Source of the DNA: Gonatopus flavifemur
Lineage: Eukaryota > Arthropoda > Insecta > Hymenoptera > Dryinidae
NCBI GenBank assembly: GCA_018340375.1
Contig: JAFFJZ010000017.1
Span: 3,586,001-3,650,000 of the forward strand
Direction of reading: 5' to 3'
DNA: 64,000 bases
Shown here: positions 48,460 through 59,983 of the stretch, in pieces
Numbering within the stretch: the stretch's first letter is position 1
Layout: each line of letters opens with the position of its first letter
The notes under the pieces: model-generated
Seen by the model: only the letters and a program-made list of their open reading frames with translations
Told to the model about the DNA's origin: nothing
The model's database searches: none
Made by a program: the position numbers and the translations under genes

Positions 48460-50310
48460 CAGGGTGATTCAAAATTCCCGCACTCTTTTTTGGGAGTAGA
48501 TTCCTGTTGAAATTCTAAAACGATTTGTCCTTTTGCACAATGCTCTCCGACGCATAATTTCTGAGATATAATTAATTAAAGTTGACTAATTATGAGGTGG
48601 ATCCATCGGTCATTCAGGAGCGTCATAACAGAACAAGAGAGGACGGTGCTTGCAGAGGGCGCTCATACGATCAGCTGATCGGTATAATCGATACGATTTA
48701 CCAGCATAAAAATTGGTAAATTTTCTATGTAGAACAATTGAATTCGTCGACACTGTGGAAAAATTGATTATTGTCATGAATTCTTATCACGATATGCTGT
48801 AGGTGAAAGTTGTAATTTCAGTAATGATTTTTATTACGCAGACAAATTCAAAATAGTGTTATTTCGTAGGGATAGGGATTCAAGTGGGAGAAAAAAGTAT
48901 AACAACTCGTTTTCAATCAGAATTTTCATGTAACAAAGAAAACATGAGAATTTTCATTCATCCGATACCCAATTTGAACGGTTTGATTAGTAAGTTTAAC
49001 ACAAGAGATTGGATTCCGAATCCTGTATTCTGATTGGTCGAGAATCAATGTATGTTAGATCAATCCTCGGCCGTTTCAAATGATTCTTCTGAAGAATGTG
49101 TTTTCGACTTATCCCAACCACAACATTGAACAATGATGAATTTATTCGAATTCACCCTTTTTACATCATTCGATGATTATAAAGGGTTTATCGAACGTTA
49201 ATAACTTACTTCAACTTGCAGAATCCATCAATTTTGACGAAAATACAAGGTGTGACATCGTATACGACCCAATCATTGCACTTGATTGACATTGTAATCA
49301 CATACGGTTTGTTTAGCTTAAATCAACCATTCGTGATACGAATCAACCAATCAGGTGACAGCTCGAAACAGTTTCATTTAAAGCACATATGACTTCAAAG
49401 GGCATATTGTTATTCCAAATGGAAAAGAATTGTCTTTGAAGATTAACCAAATCCGTCTTTTTCAGGACGAATACATTTTCTGAACGTAGAAACGCGCTCG
49501 AACTTGCACACATTTGAATTAGATTTTGATTTGAACATGGATGATCTTGAGTGATCTTAAGTAAGTTATTAACGTTCGATAAACCCTTTATAATCATCGA
49601 ATGATGTAAAAAGGGTGAATTCGAATAAATTCATCATTGTTCAATGTTGTGGTTAGGATAAGTCGAAAACACATTCTTCAGAAGAATCATTTGAAACGGC
49701 CGAGGATTGATCTAACATACATTGATTCTCGACCAATCAGAATACAGGATTCGGAATCCAATCTCTTGTGTTAAACTTACTAATCAAACCGTTCAAATTG
49801 GGTATCGGGTGAATGAAAATTCTCATGTTTTCTTCTTTACATGAAAATTCTGATTGAAAACGAGTAGTTATACTTTTTTCTCTCACTTGAATCCCTATCC
49901 CTATGAAATAACACTATTTCACATTTGTCTGCGTAATAAAAATCATTACTGAAATTACAACTTTCACCTACAGCATATCGTGATAAGAATTCATGACAAT
50001 GATCAATTTTTCCACAGTGTCGACGAATTCAATCGTTCTACATAGAGAATTTACCAATTTGTATGCTGGTAAATCGTATCGATTATACCGATCAGCTGAT
50101 AGTATGAGCGCCCTCTGCAAGCACCTTCCTCTCTTGTTCTGTTATGACGCTCCTGAATGACCGATGGATCCACCTCATAATTAGTCAACTTTAATTAATT
50201 ATATCTCGGAAATTATGCGTCGGAGAGCATTGTGCAAAAGGACAAATCGTTTTAGAATTTCATCAGGAATCTACTCCCAAAAAAGAGTGCGGGAATTTTG
50301 AATCACCCTG
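48460..50310. mobile_element. 1.85-kb hairpin element, CAGGGTGATTCAAAATT ends, TA duplication
   Basis: The arms, about 48460-49220 and 49550-50310, are nearly identical in inverted orientation (~760 bp). The loop is ~330 bp. TA flanks both ends. No transposase. The 84-codon frame at 49343-49597 lies in the loop and is not recognised. TA target suggests Tc1/mariner-type movement, by inference. Confidence 0.88.
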
Positions 50311-50345
50311 TATATTGGAAGCGCAGTTTTCTTACTCTGATCAGA

Positions 50346-50892
50346 ATGAACTACTGGCACGATGGATACTTAACTGTGATTTGCTTCCAAAGAGTATTTC
50401 TACATCAATTTATTGAACATTTTAGCAATAAAAAATCATCTGTCAAATTACAAGCACAGGGAATTCCCTTCATTACCATGAATTACACGCGACATGAGAA
50501 ATATTCAATTGATTTTTATTCTCACAAATTGACTGAATCATTTGTTCATATCTAATTATTTTTTGAATACATGTATAGTTCAATGAAGTTATATTTAAGT
50601 AATTTTTGACAATCAATATCTCTGATAAGTATCTATTGTGCCAATGGTTCATGGTAGTCAGAGTAAAGAAAAGTCACTGCGCTCCCAATATATAAGTCAA
50701 TTTCTTTATCAACTCAAGTTTTGTGGATACCTACTTCTTATTCGCAAAGAATTTATTTCAACCAAGGGGATGGTCATTTCACTTCATACAGATTGTGAAT
50801 TGAAGAAATGACATCACTTCACTTCACTTGATCACCTGAAAAATCATCAGAGGTTCACAAAAGTGGTAGCGATAGTACATTCTTTCAGACAA
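50346..50892 (+). repeat. direct repeat unit A (uninterrupted)
   Basis: It matches unit B, which is split into 50893-51128, 53726-53761 and 60556-60850. Shared words include GGATACTTRACTGTGATTTG, CAAATTACAAGCACAGGGAA, TAGTTCAATGAAGTTAT and TTGTGGATACCTACTTCTT. It provides approximate empty sites for two large insertions in unit B. The stretch 50311-50370 is additionally inverted relative to about 50627-50690. Confidence 0.8.
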
Positions 50893-51128
50893 TTGGCATG
50901 ATGGATACTTGACTGTGATTTGATTCCAAAAAATATTTGTACATAACTTCATTGAATGATACATGTAGTTATAAATGGAGTGTAAGATTCTTATCGTTAT
51001 AAAAATCATCTCTCAAATTACAAGCACAGGGAATTTCGTTCACTACCATACCTCACATGCAACAATATAAATATTCAATTGATTCTGATTCTTGCAAATG
51101 AACCTAATAATTTGTTCATATTTAATTA
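50893..51128 (+). repeat. direct repeat unit B, first part
   Basis: Homologous to the start of unit A; ends at the TTA duplicated by the element that follows. Confidence 0.78.
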
Positions 51129-51842
51129 CACAGGTCAAAATTTGATCTACGCTGGAACATCAGAACAGAGGTGGGTATATACCTATAAGTTTTTGGGGTC
51201 GGAGATTACGATTCCTGGATCCATATGACCCCATCACGTCAGGATCAAGGTCAAATCAAAGTCAAACATCTCAAATCGAAAGATATAATTTTTTTCACCC
51301 CGGATTCTGAACCAGCGGGAAATGTTACATCCAAATACATTTTTACATTCAAATTAAAGTTATATCTGCAGGTCATATGAAGGTCATATGTAGGTAAAAT
51401 CCTTTTTTTGAATGTCTTCTCTGATATTGGCTAGGCAGGGTCTTGGATTAGTTGACTTCTATGTTTTTGCGGTCGCAGATCACAATTTCGGGGACTATAT
51501 GCCCCCATCACGTCAGAATCAAGGTCAAATCAAGGACAAACATCCTCACATCAAAGGATATCATTTTTTTTAATCCCGGATCCTGAACGGCCGGGAAATT
51601 TTGAATCTTGATAAATTCTTATAATCCAATCAAGCTGATATCTGCAGGTCATATAGAGGTCATCTGCAGGTCAAATGTTTTTTTTTCGAATTCTCTGTCT
51701 TTCAAAATCTGTTCAACCTCAATATAAACGATTAACTCTTGTTCGTCATAAGAGTCAGCTTCAAAGGACAAGACTAAAGTGATCCCTCCAAAAACGCCAA
51801 TTTTTCAAGATTTTTGTTTGTGAATAATTAGAAAGGTGCCAT

Positions 51843-52823
51843 TCAAATTGAAATGCAGGAAGGTGTTATGCTACTATTGAAGTTCAGAATAACATCTTTG
51901 TTCAATTTTTTTCTGCAAATATGGCGGCCTGACAGGCGATTGATCGGTGCGCTGCGGAAATTCATGGTCGTTTGGTGGGAGAAATAACCCAGTCCAAGAT
52001 TGAACCAAAATAATTCGTTTTTGTTACCCAAAATGTAGTGAAATACGTATCTTTTCGTATTCATCCTTTCTCGATTCAATTTATTGTCCTCAATGTCTGA
52101 TTCTTTTTCACTAAAACTATCACTTTCTCCATTTTCTGAAGTATTCAAACTTTGATCTGGCGTCTCTGCATCGATAATGATATTATCTGCGGGAATTTCA
52201 TCAATGTTGGCTTCATCATTTACATCTTTACTGTCGTTCCCATCCATTTTGGCGCTGATATACACGGAGGGAGTGACAGATGTCACGCACGCATAGGAAA
52301 TTGCGTGTCTATTGACAAAATTGAAGCCTTTTACGTTGGTCAAACAAAAATAACAATCGGAAGTATGATCTGTTCGTTTTCTCCATATCATTGGCCTCGA
52401 AAATATTCGTTCATCAGATTCATTAAGGGCACTGCGACATCTAGAACATATAGATTGAGGCGTCCAAATCTTGTCGAATGTGTAGCTATCGATATCGAAG
52501 CACTCGTTATATATTTTTTTCATTAAATCCGAAAACATAGATTTCTTCGATTGGGCAATATACTCCCCACACACGACACAGAAATTGTTCACCCTGTTCA
52601 TGCAAGACGAGGATTGACTTGTCGCATTCGACTCTACAAAGGCCAAGTTTCCCACCAATGTAGAGCTGCGGTCGCATGATGACGACGCCTGCGGGCCCGC
52701 TTTCCCACCTTGACCAGCCGCCGGTTCTGGGTCTCCGAGACCCTGTCCCGTAACATTATCCCGTGTGGTTGTCATAACAGCATGGAAGCCGTAACCCAGG
52801 GACTTAGCCAGAACGCGGGACAA
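51843..52823 (-). CDS. Cys-rich TE-associated protein, N-terminal region (FCVVCGE...DCYFC type)
   Basis: 326-codon frame. From about residue 75 it carries FCVVCGEYIAQ, then WTPQSICSRCRSALNE, PMIWRKRTDHTSDCYFC and VTPSVYISAK, followed by an acidic Ser/Asp-rich stretch (SENGESDSFSEKESDIE). The paired C-x2-C motifs, the Trp-Pro before the second pair and PMIWR...DCYFC match the N-terminal putative zinc-binding segment of a large family of uncharacterised, transposon-associated proteins in arthropods and cnidarians. That family is much longer, so only its front part is here. The last 50 residues (LFWFNLGLGYFSHQ...) are not recognised. The first ~74 codons lie in a GC-rich tract; Met at 52601 (MNRVNNFC) is a plausible natural start, giving 252 residues. 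No function can be assigned. Confidence 0.65.
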   Translation of the reverse strand: MSRVLAKSLGYGFHAVMTTTRDNVTGQGLGDPEPAAGQGGKAGPQASSSCDRSSTLVGNLAFVESNATSQSSSCMNRVNNFCVVCGEYIAQSKKSMFSDLMKKIYNECFDIDSYTFDKIWTPQSICSRCRSALNESDERIFSRPMIWRKRTDHTSDCYFCLTNVKGFNFVNRHAISYACVTSVTPSVYISAKMDGNDSKDVNDEANIDEIPADNIIIDAETPDQSLNTSENGESDSFSEKESDIEDNKLNRERMNTKRYVFHYILGNKNELFWFNLGLGYFSHQTTMNFRSAPINRLSGRHICRKKLNKDVILNFNSSITPSCISI

Positions 52824-52880
52824 CTCCGTTGCCCGCCGTCACCACGGGGAGGTGCCCTGGGCGCAATCACACGTAATAAC
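52640..52880 (-). other. GC-rich island at the 5' end of the ORF
   Basis: Markedly GC-rich segment (GGCGGGCAACGG, CGGGCCCGCAGG on the minus strand) inside an AT-rich element. Its origin is not recognised; it could be a captured fragment or a 5' leader. Confidence 0.5.
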
Positions 52881-54072
52881 CGCTAAAATCGAACAAAAGG
52901 TTCAAAAAAAGGATTTTACCTGCATATTACCTTTATATGACCTACAGATATGACTTTAATTTGAATGTCAAAGTGTATTTGGATATAAAATTTCACGCTG
53001 GTTCGGAATCCAGGATCACAAAAATTATATCTTTTGATTTGAGATGTTTGACCTTGATTTGACCTTGATTCTGACGTGATAAGGTCATATAGACCCCGGA
53101 ATCGTGATGTGCGACCCCACAAAACGTAGAATTCAGCTGATTCAAGAGCCTGCCTAGCCTAATATCAGAGAAGAGATGTAAAAAAAGGATTTTACCTACA
53201 TATGACCTTTATATGACCCGCAGATATTACTTTAATTTGAACGTAAAAGTGTATTTGGATGGAAATTGTCCGCAGGTTCGGAATCCGGGGTCAAAAAAAT
53301 TATATCTTTCGATTTGAGATGTTTGACCTTGATTTGACCTTGATTCTGAAGTGATGGGGTCATATAGACGTGAAAGTCAACGTGACAAAACGTGAAAGTC
53401 AACTAATCCAAGAGCCTGCTTAGCCTAATATAAAAAAAAAGATTCAAAAACAGGATTTTACCTATATATGACCTTCATATGACCTGCAGATATCACTTTT
53501 ATTCAAACGTAAGAATGTATCTGAATGTAAAATTTCCCGCTGGTTCGGAATCCGAAGTAAAAAAAATTATATCTTTCGATTTGAGATCTTTGACCTTGAT
53601 TTGACCTTGGTCCTGACGTGATGGGGTCATATGTTGCCAGAAATCGTGATCTGCGACCTCCAAATATTATAGGTATTCACCTCTGTTCTGGTGTTCCAGC
53701 GTAGATCAAATGTTGACCTGTGTTATTCATAACTACATGCATAGTTCAATGAAGTTATTTCCAGACCCCTCCGACTCGTGTATTTTCCCCTAGAAATTTG
53801 GTCCACATAATGACAGAAGAAATGTAGATGGCAATATGATCGAGTAGTCCGATTTAATTGGCAACCAACCTTCAACCATTGAATGAAGGTTGTTACATTT
53901 ATTCGAGTTCGATTGTAATATCCCTTCCCACTGAATGAATGATTATTTATTATTTATGTGAAGGTTATTTGAGTGCGATATTGTATTCAACATCGCGTTT
54001 CATACACATTTTTTCCACGGTATCTGACAATTCCAATAATTCAAATTTAATGATTATCATATAATTTAAGAA

Positions 54073-54303
54073 ATGAAATGTGTTGCACTTGGCTGTACTT
54101 CTGGGTATGCCAGCAACCCAGAAAAGGTACATTTTTTTCGAGTACCAAAAGATTCCGCACGAGCTAAAGAATGGCAAATAGCATCGAAGCAAACCGATTT
54201 GAAATTAAATAGTTCTCACTGTTTTTGTAGAAAACATTTCGCATTACATGATATTGTGTGGAAGAAAAGGTTTCATGATGCCAATGGAATAATTATTCAA
54301 GAG
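54073..54303 (+). CDS. exon 1: THAP zinc-finger domain
   Basis: 77 codons. C-x4-C (CVALGC), a PKD motif after HFFRV, W at KEW, and C-x2-H (CFCRKHF) match the THAP C2CH signature. Donor GAG|GTGAAA at 54303/54304 is in phase with the exon-2 acceptor TTTAG|GTACC at 54441/54442. The domain binds transposon ends in this family. Confidence 0.9.
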
Positions 54304-56545
54304 GTGAAAAATGTGCTGTTGATTATACTTTTTCTCAATTATATAAATTCAACATGATAATGAATAAAGTGAACAAACACATATTTTAATATTTCTAAAA
54401 TCCATTCTCAACCTTTTGACAATTCTTAAAATATCATTTAGGTACCGTTACGAAGGCCGTACGTCAAAATCGGTGTGATACCTTCATTGTTTATGTGGAT
54501 TGAAGTACCCGAACTATCTTTGGAAAATAGCAAATTGTTTGAAGCAGCTAGTGAAGAAACTCCTCTTGGAGAAATCATGGAAGTAGTAGAAGAAACGAAT
54601 CAAAAGGATACGTATCGAAATGATATTTGTGATAATGTCCAGTTATCGTCCGTGACATTTGAAGACATCAAATCCAGTAATAAATTATATATTCCTACGG
54701 CTTGGGTCAGAAGGGAAGTGCCTTGTGGAGACACATCATTAATTTTTTTTAATACAATGATTTGTCGATTAGAAGAAGAGCAGATCAAGTCAGTGTCTAC
54801 GAAAGAAGTTATTGTCACTACAGATAAGAAAGTCCAATTGAATGTTAGGGGTCGAAACATTGATGTAAGTTCTTTTGGTTTAAAGGATACCCCTCTGCAA
54901 ACGTTGGATGAACTTGGAGATTTTATAAAGCAGGTCCATAATCTCCAAATTTGTTGTGGGGCCAGAGTGGAAAGCTCAAGTGTATCCACTAGTGTTTCGT
55001 ACAGAGAAAGTAGTGATATTTTGAGACACAATAAATGTCCCCTACTTATAGATTCTGTTCAGTGTCGGTTTTGTAAAAGTTTGTATGTTACACTTGATAG
55101 AAAACGAAAAAGACTACATGATAGAGACAATAAAGTGAAAAGAATCCGTCTCGATAATCTGTCTCTAAGAACGAAGAAAGTAATTGATAACATCCGGAAG
55201 CAGAAAAATGATGTTAGTAGATCCAGGAAACGGCATAAAACTTCAATCCAAAAATTGAAAAATGAAGTACAGGATCTTGAGGATAAATTGGATACTATCT
55301 CATACGATACGTTCGAGAAAAGAATATCTGACCAAAAAATACCTCTCAAACAGCAATAATCATTAAGAGAAATCTTGAATGCATCGAAGAGAAAAAGTTC
55401 CAAAGGTAGGAGATATTCCGAAGATTGGATTCTTTTGTGTTTATTAATACATATGCGGTCTCCGAAGGCATATGATTTTGTAAGAAGCAATGTGATACTG
55501 CCTCTTCCTTGTGTCAGTACGATTCGCAGGTAATATAGAGAAAGCGTGGTTAAATGTCTATTGAACCAGATTTTAATAAATACAGATTTTGAAAAAGTAA
55601 TTTCAGTTACCTGCCATTGTTGAAAACTTAACTTTTTGTAGATACCTATCAATGGTGGACACAACTTGCGGATTTGATCCAAAATTTTTCGAATTGTTGA
55701 AACTAAGTTTTGATAAGAAGAGTGATAGCCAAAAACATGGCGTCTTACTTGTGGACGAAATGGCTACACGAGAAAGCATAAATGTCAACTCTCGAACACT
55801 GACATATAGAGGGTTACTTGATTTTGGTTCCGATGGTGCGGTCGCTGGAAATTTAAACCAAAAAGCAAATCATGGGCTTGTTCTAATGTTCCAATCCTTG
55901 GATGACATGCAAGCTGCTCAACCAATCAGTGTATTTGCGTCAAAAGGACCTGTTACAGGAACAGTGTTAGCACAGCTCATTGTTAAAGCAATTATCTTGC
56001 TCGAAAACTGTGGTGCACTGATTCATGGAGTTGTCAGTGATGGAGCTGCTCCAAATCGGAAATTTTGGTCAGAAATGGGGATCAGTGGAAAGAGAAACGA
56101 GCTAAAAAGTTATTTTGAACATCCAATAGATAATTCAAGAAAAATTTTCGTCTTCTCAGATACCCCACATTTGAGTAAAACTATAAGAAATCGTCTATAC
56201 CAACAGGATTTACAGGTATGCAAAATTTTATTTCTCACAGAGCAGGAGTGTACATTATTTCTGTGTCATCTCATTGAAATTCACATAGTTTCAATGAAGT
56301 ATAAAATTGAATTTGTTTCGAGAATACTTGTTTGATTTTACAGACAGAAGGACCTCCTATTAGCTGGAAGTATTTTAATACTTCATACGACATTGATCAC
56401 TCGATGCAGGTTCCTTTATCCCCTAAATTAACCGCCCATCATCTGAATTTGACAAATTGTGCAAATATGCGAGTTCGTTTGGCTGCACAGGTGAGTTAAA
56501 TGTTGTGATAATCTTCACAATTACAGTTCAGATTTTAATTTGCAC

Positions 56546-56908
56546 CCTGTTGAAAATTCTTGGATGGATAGGATCACGAAATTCCCATGTGGATTCGGTT
56601 TCTCAACCAGGACCTGCCCGGTTCCCACCCAGGACCGCTCTTGTCCTTCCAGGTCCTGCTTGGGACCCATCGGGGTCTCGTTCGCGGTTTCTCACGTACC
56701 GCCCAGGACCACTCGGGTCCCTGCGTGACATGACCCTCAGAGGTCCTGAAAAAGACCCTAAAGGATCCCGAACGAGACTCTGATGGGTCTCATGCAGGAC
56801 CTGGAAGGACAACGCGGGTCGTGGATGAGAACCCGGCAGGTCCTAGGTGGGAACCCGAGTCCGCATGCAAATTTCGCGATCCCGTTCATCGGGGAATTTT
56901 CAATTGGG
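56546..56908. mobile_element. GC-rich palindromic element in P-element intron 4
   Basis: CCCTGTTGAAAATTC and, reversed, CCCAATTGAAAATTC face each other over 363 bp. The interior is GC-rich CAGGACCTGCC, TGGGACCCATC and GGGTCTCG subrepeats, forward then inverted. Flanks give no clear duplication. Frames on both strands here are repeat artefacts. Confidence 0.8.
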
Positions 56909-57515
56909 TATGAAATAGGAAGTAACTAATAATAAGCTCGTACCAATCATTTCACAGATCTTCAGTGAGTCAGTTGCCAGAGGACTACGGTTTTATAGCT
57001 TACACTTTAGTCAATTGAAGGGATGTGAATCCACGGCTAGTTTCTGCGAATGGGTTGATTCCATGTTCGATGCGTTGAATCGGAGACACCATGATCTTGG
57101 ATTGAAACCCGGGAATTCTGATTTTTTGGTACAATCAAAATTTGAAACAGCCCTCAGAAATTTTCAGAACGTTGAAAAACTTATTCAAAGTAATAATGTA
57201 TCAAACTCAACAGTTTTTATACATTTCAATATTATATATTTCATCATCATTTTATAAAAATTATAAGAAATACTCATTTTGAATTATTCATTATTCTGAC
57301 AGATACTGAAGGAATCACTGGAAAAATTACATGAATGGGAAGTACTTGTAGAGCAAAAGCTCATCAGGGAAAAAATGTTTCTCACCAGACAAACTGCAGA
57401 AGGACTAGCTGTCACTTTGAGGTCAATCAGTGACAGAGACATCACTGATTACTTAACAAATAATTTCAAGTTTTCTCGCGTACTGTCTGGGAATATAACA
57501 CAAGATGCCCTAGAG

Positions 57516-58214
57516 GTTTGTCCTAAAATCAATGTTGTCATATGATTAGATAAAAGATTACATAACCTAATAAGAGTATTTCAGTGGTTGGCTGTTTATA
57601 AAGGATGCTTCCGATATTGTTTTATAAATCTGAGAACTTCACAAGATTTCATTAAGAGGACATTGTTTTGATCCTGATATCAGAAAGTTTCATCAAAAAG
57701 ATCTCTGACTGAGCTCATACGGAACTCATAAGGATCAAGTTCTGATGTATTTGACAGACCAAAATTCAATGTCAATGATACAACTTCATGATGTCATGTT
57801 CCTGATATAGACCTTTTTTAGAGATGTCTTTTACAGATCTGATTGATGATCATAGACATGCCATAAATGAGAACAATGAGAGACATTAATCTTGAAAATA
57901 TGTTGTGTGAAATAAGAGTTCCACTCGAATAAAAGAATAAGTTTCCTTTTGGCTGCATAAAGAGTGAATGCTTCCTTCAGAAGAGGGAAATTTCACTTCA
58001 TAGGCAGCCAGTAGAAAACCTATTTTTCCATTTGAGTGAAATCCCACTCTTCTATATTTAGAGATTACACATTCATAATCCTTGGGGTCTAGAAAATGAA
58101 TTCATTGGCTGATTCTTGCCTCCTGGGTTCAGGGCTTTCAAAATCGGAAGGATCTAGATATAGCAGCTATGTGAATGAATGAATTCGTGTGAATGTTTGT
58201 TTGATTTTTCACAG
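57516..58214 (+). other. P-element intron 6
   Basis: Donor GAG|GTTTGT and acceptor TTTTTCACAG|AGG give a phase-0 intron of 699 bp joining DALE to RFFGC. The interior is AT-rich and shows no defined element. Confidence 0.8.
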
Positions 58215-58712
58215 AGGTTTTTCGGTTGTGTGCATCAAGCATCAGGAGCGAATGATCATCCTGCGTCCCCCACCTTCCTCCAAATTTACAAAATCCTCTC
58301 CACATTTTCGACTTTGGCACCTCCTAAGTATGGAAACTGTTCTGTCTCAAATGATTGGAATTCCAAGATACCTATTATCACACTTGCTGAACTGAAATCT
58401 ATTCACCAGGATCCCAAATCCACACAAACTCCTCACATAATTGATTCCATAAAATCCCGAATCCACAGTGTTATAAAAAACGATGATTGGGATGTGTATG
58501 AGATGTTTCAGTTAGAGCAGAATGACGTTTTACCTGGGGTACTTGATTGTGTGCTTTACTATGTAACGGGTCGTGTGTGCAAGCAATTGAAACAGTTTAT
58601 GGGATGTGAAGCATATAAAACCTCTCTTACAAGTACAAAAGAAATATTCAATTCAACAATAGACGACAAAGATAAAACACAGTTTGTATATCCAAATGCT
58701 GGATTGTTTAAA

Positions 58713-59983
58713 CCCGAAGAGAACATGAAGCTTCAGCGAACGTTCAGATCAGATGTATATAGATCGGGCTGGAGGTTCATTAGAGCCAACTTTCAGATTC
58801 ACAAACGTTTGACAAAGGTTCTACGGACGTTGAAATGTCCGCCTCAAAATACTTTCAGGAAACATAGATGGAACGTTCGCTGAAGGTTCATCGAAGGTTT
58901 AACGAAGATCCACAGAAATATCTATACTTATATTAATTTTGATCAATTTATATGGGAATTAAATTAAATTATAAACATAAATTATTATAAATTAATCTAA
59001 GTATAGATATTTTTGTGGAGCTTCGTTAAACCTTCGATGAATTTTCAGCGAACGTTCCATCTATGTTTCCTGAACGTATTTCGAGGCGGACATCTCAACG
59101 TTTGTAGTACCTTTGACGAACGTTTGTGAATCTAAAAGTTAGCTTTCATAAACCTTCGAGCCGATCTATACCCATGTAACACAGAATATTCTGAGAATAT
59201 CCTCACGACATCCGTGAAATGTACTTGATCGAATATTCTCACAAAGAGCGTAGAAGATTCGTAAATATTCTCAGAAGATTCTTAGAACATTTAAATGAGA
59301 CTGTTTCAAATATTCTAGGAACGTTCGTACAATATGCGTACAAAGTTTGTAGGAAGTTTGATGAACAGCGCATGCGCAAGTATCGTGATGACATGAATTC
59401 ATTAATGGCGGATAATGTTGTTGACAGGCTACAGACCCTTGGACAATATATTATTTTAATTTGTGTTTTGGGAATAATAGATCTATGAAAGGTGCATTTT
59501 AATATCAGAAATGTTCTCTGAGAGTGCCATGTGTGAAAAATAATCCTCAAAAGTGTAATGAAATATTGAGAAATACCGTATATATTATGATTGCCTGTTG
59601 CGATCATAAGTATCTCATCCATCTATGTGAATTCATAATATCGCTAACCATTCATGATTACAGATATCTAATGATAAAAAAAATTGATTGTGAAGTAGTT
59701 TTCTGTGACACGCAGAAGTTTATATTGACGGGAATTCTTATTTTAACAGCATTTTTTCTAATATTCCCACAATATCCGTGGCATCATATTCTGAGAATCT
59801 TTGAAACAGTCGCATTCAAACATTCTGAGAATTTGCGTAGAATATATTCGCACGTAATAAGAATCTCCATAGAATATTCGAATATCCTCAACGTATATTC
59901 TCAGAACATTCTTAGAACGTGCGTGTGCTACCTGGGTACGGATCTAATCTGAACGTTCGCTGAAGCTTCATGTTCTCTTCGGG
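58713..59983. mobile_element. CCCGAAG palindromic element, copy 4 (inside transposase exon)
   Basis: Ends CCCGAAGAGAACATGAAGC and its inverse, AA duplicated (58711-58712, 59984-59985). After subtracting the nested element and its TA, the length is 503 bp, the same as copies 1 and 2. Confidence 0.93.
59171..59936. mobile_element. nested foldback, CCCATGTAACACA ends, TA duplication
   Basis: 766 bp, ends CCCATGTAACACAGAATATT and, reversed, CCCAGGTAGCACACGC; TA flanks both. Arms are built of AATATTCTGAGAAT-like words. Copy 1 of the host palindrome (TCTATACAGATCTAATCTG) shows the empty site. A related right end (GTGTGCTGTGTGGG) and the same words occur at about 61750-61946. The 127- and 142-codon frames here are not genes. 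Confidence 0.88.

Larger units (their letters stand above)
51129..53722. mobile_element. long-inverted-repeat transposon carrying an ORF, CACAGGTCAA ends
   Basis: CACAGGTCAAAATTTGATC and, reversed, CACAGGTCAACATTTGATC mark the ends; TTA is duplicated (51126-51128, 53723-53725). The arms consist of about 240-bp subrepeats, two on the left and three on the right. Shared words are GATTTGAGATGTTTGACCTTG, TTATATCTTTCGATTTG and CATATGACCTKCAGATAT. The unique centre (about 51720-52900) holds the ORF at 51843-52823. The 3-bp duplication with CAC ends would be compatible with a CACTA/CMC-like element, but no transposase core is seen. Confidence 0.82.

Noticed and set aside
54600..55788. Minus-strand frames of 143, 207 and 61 codons
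   Set aside because: They lie antisense to P-element exons 2-3, which carry the family motifs and consistent splice sites.
59219..59952. Frames of 89, 127 and 142 codons within the P-element region
   Set aside because: They fall inside a nested palindromic element built of AATATTCTGAGAAT words and are absent from the restored transposase frame.
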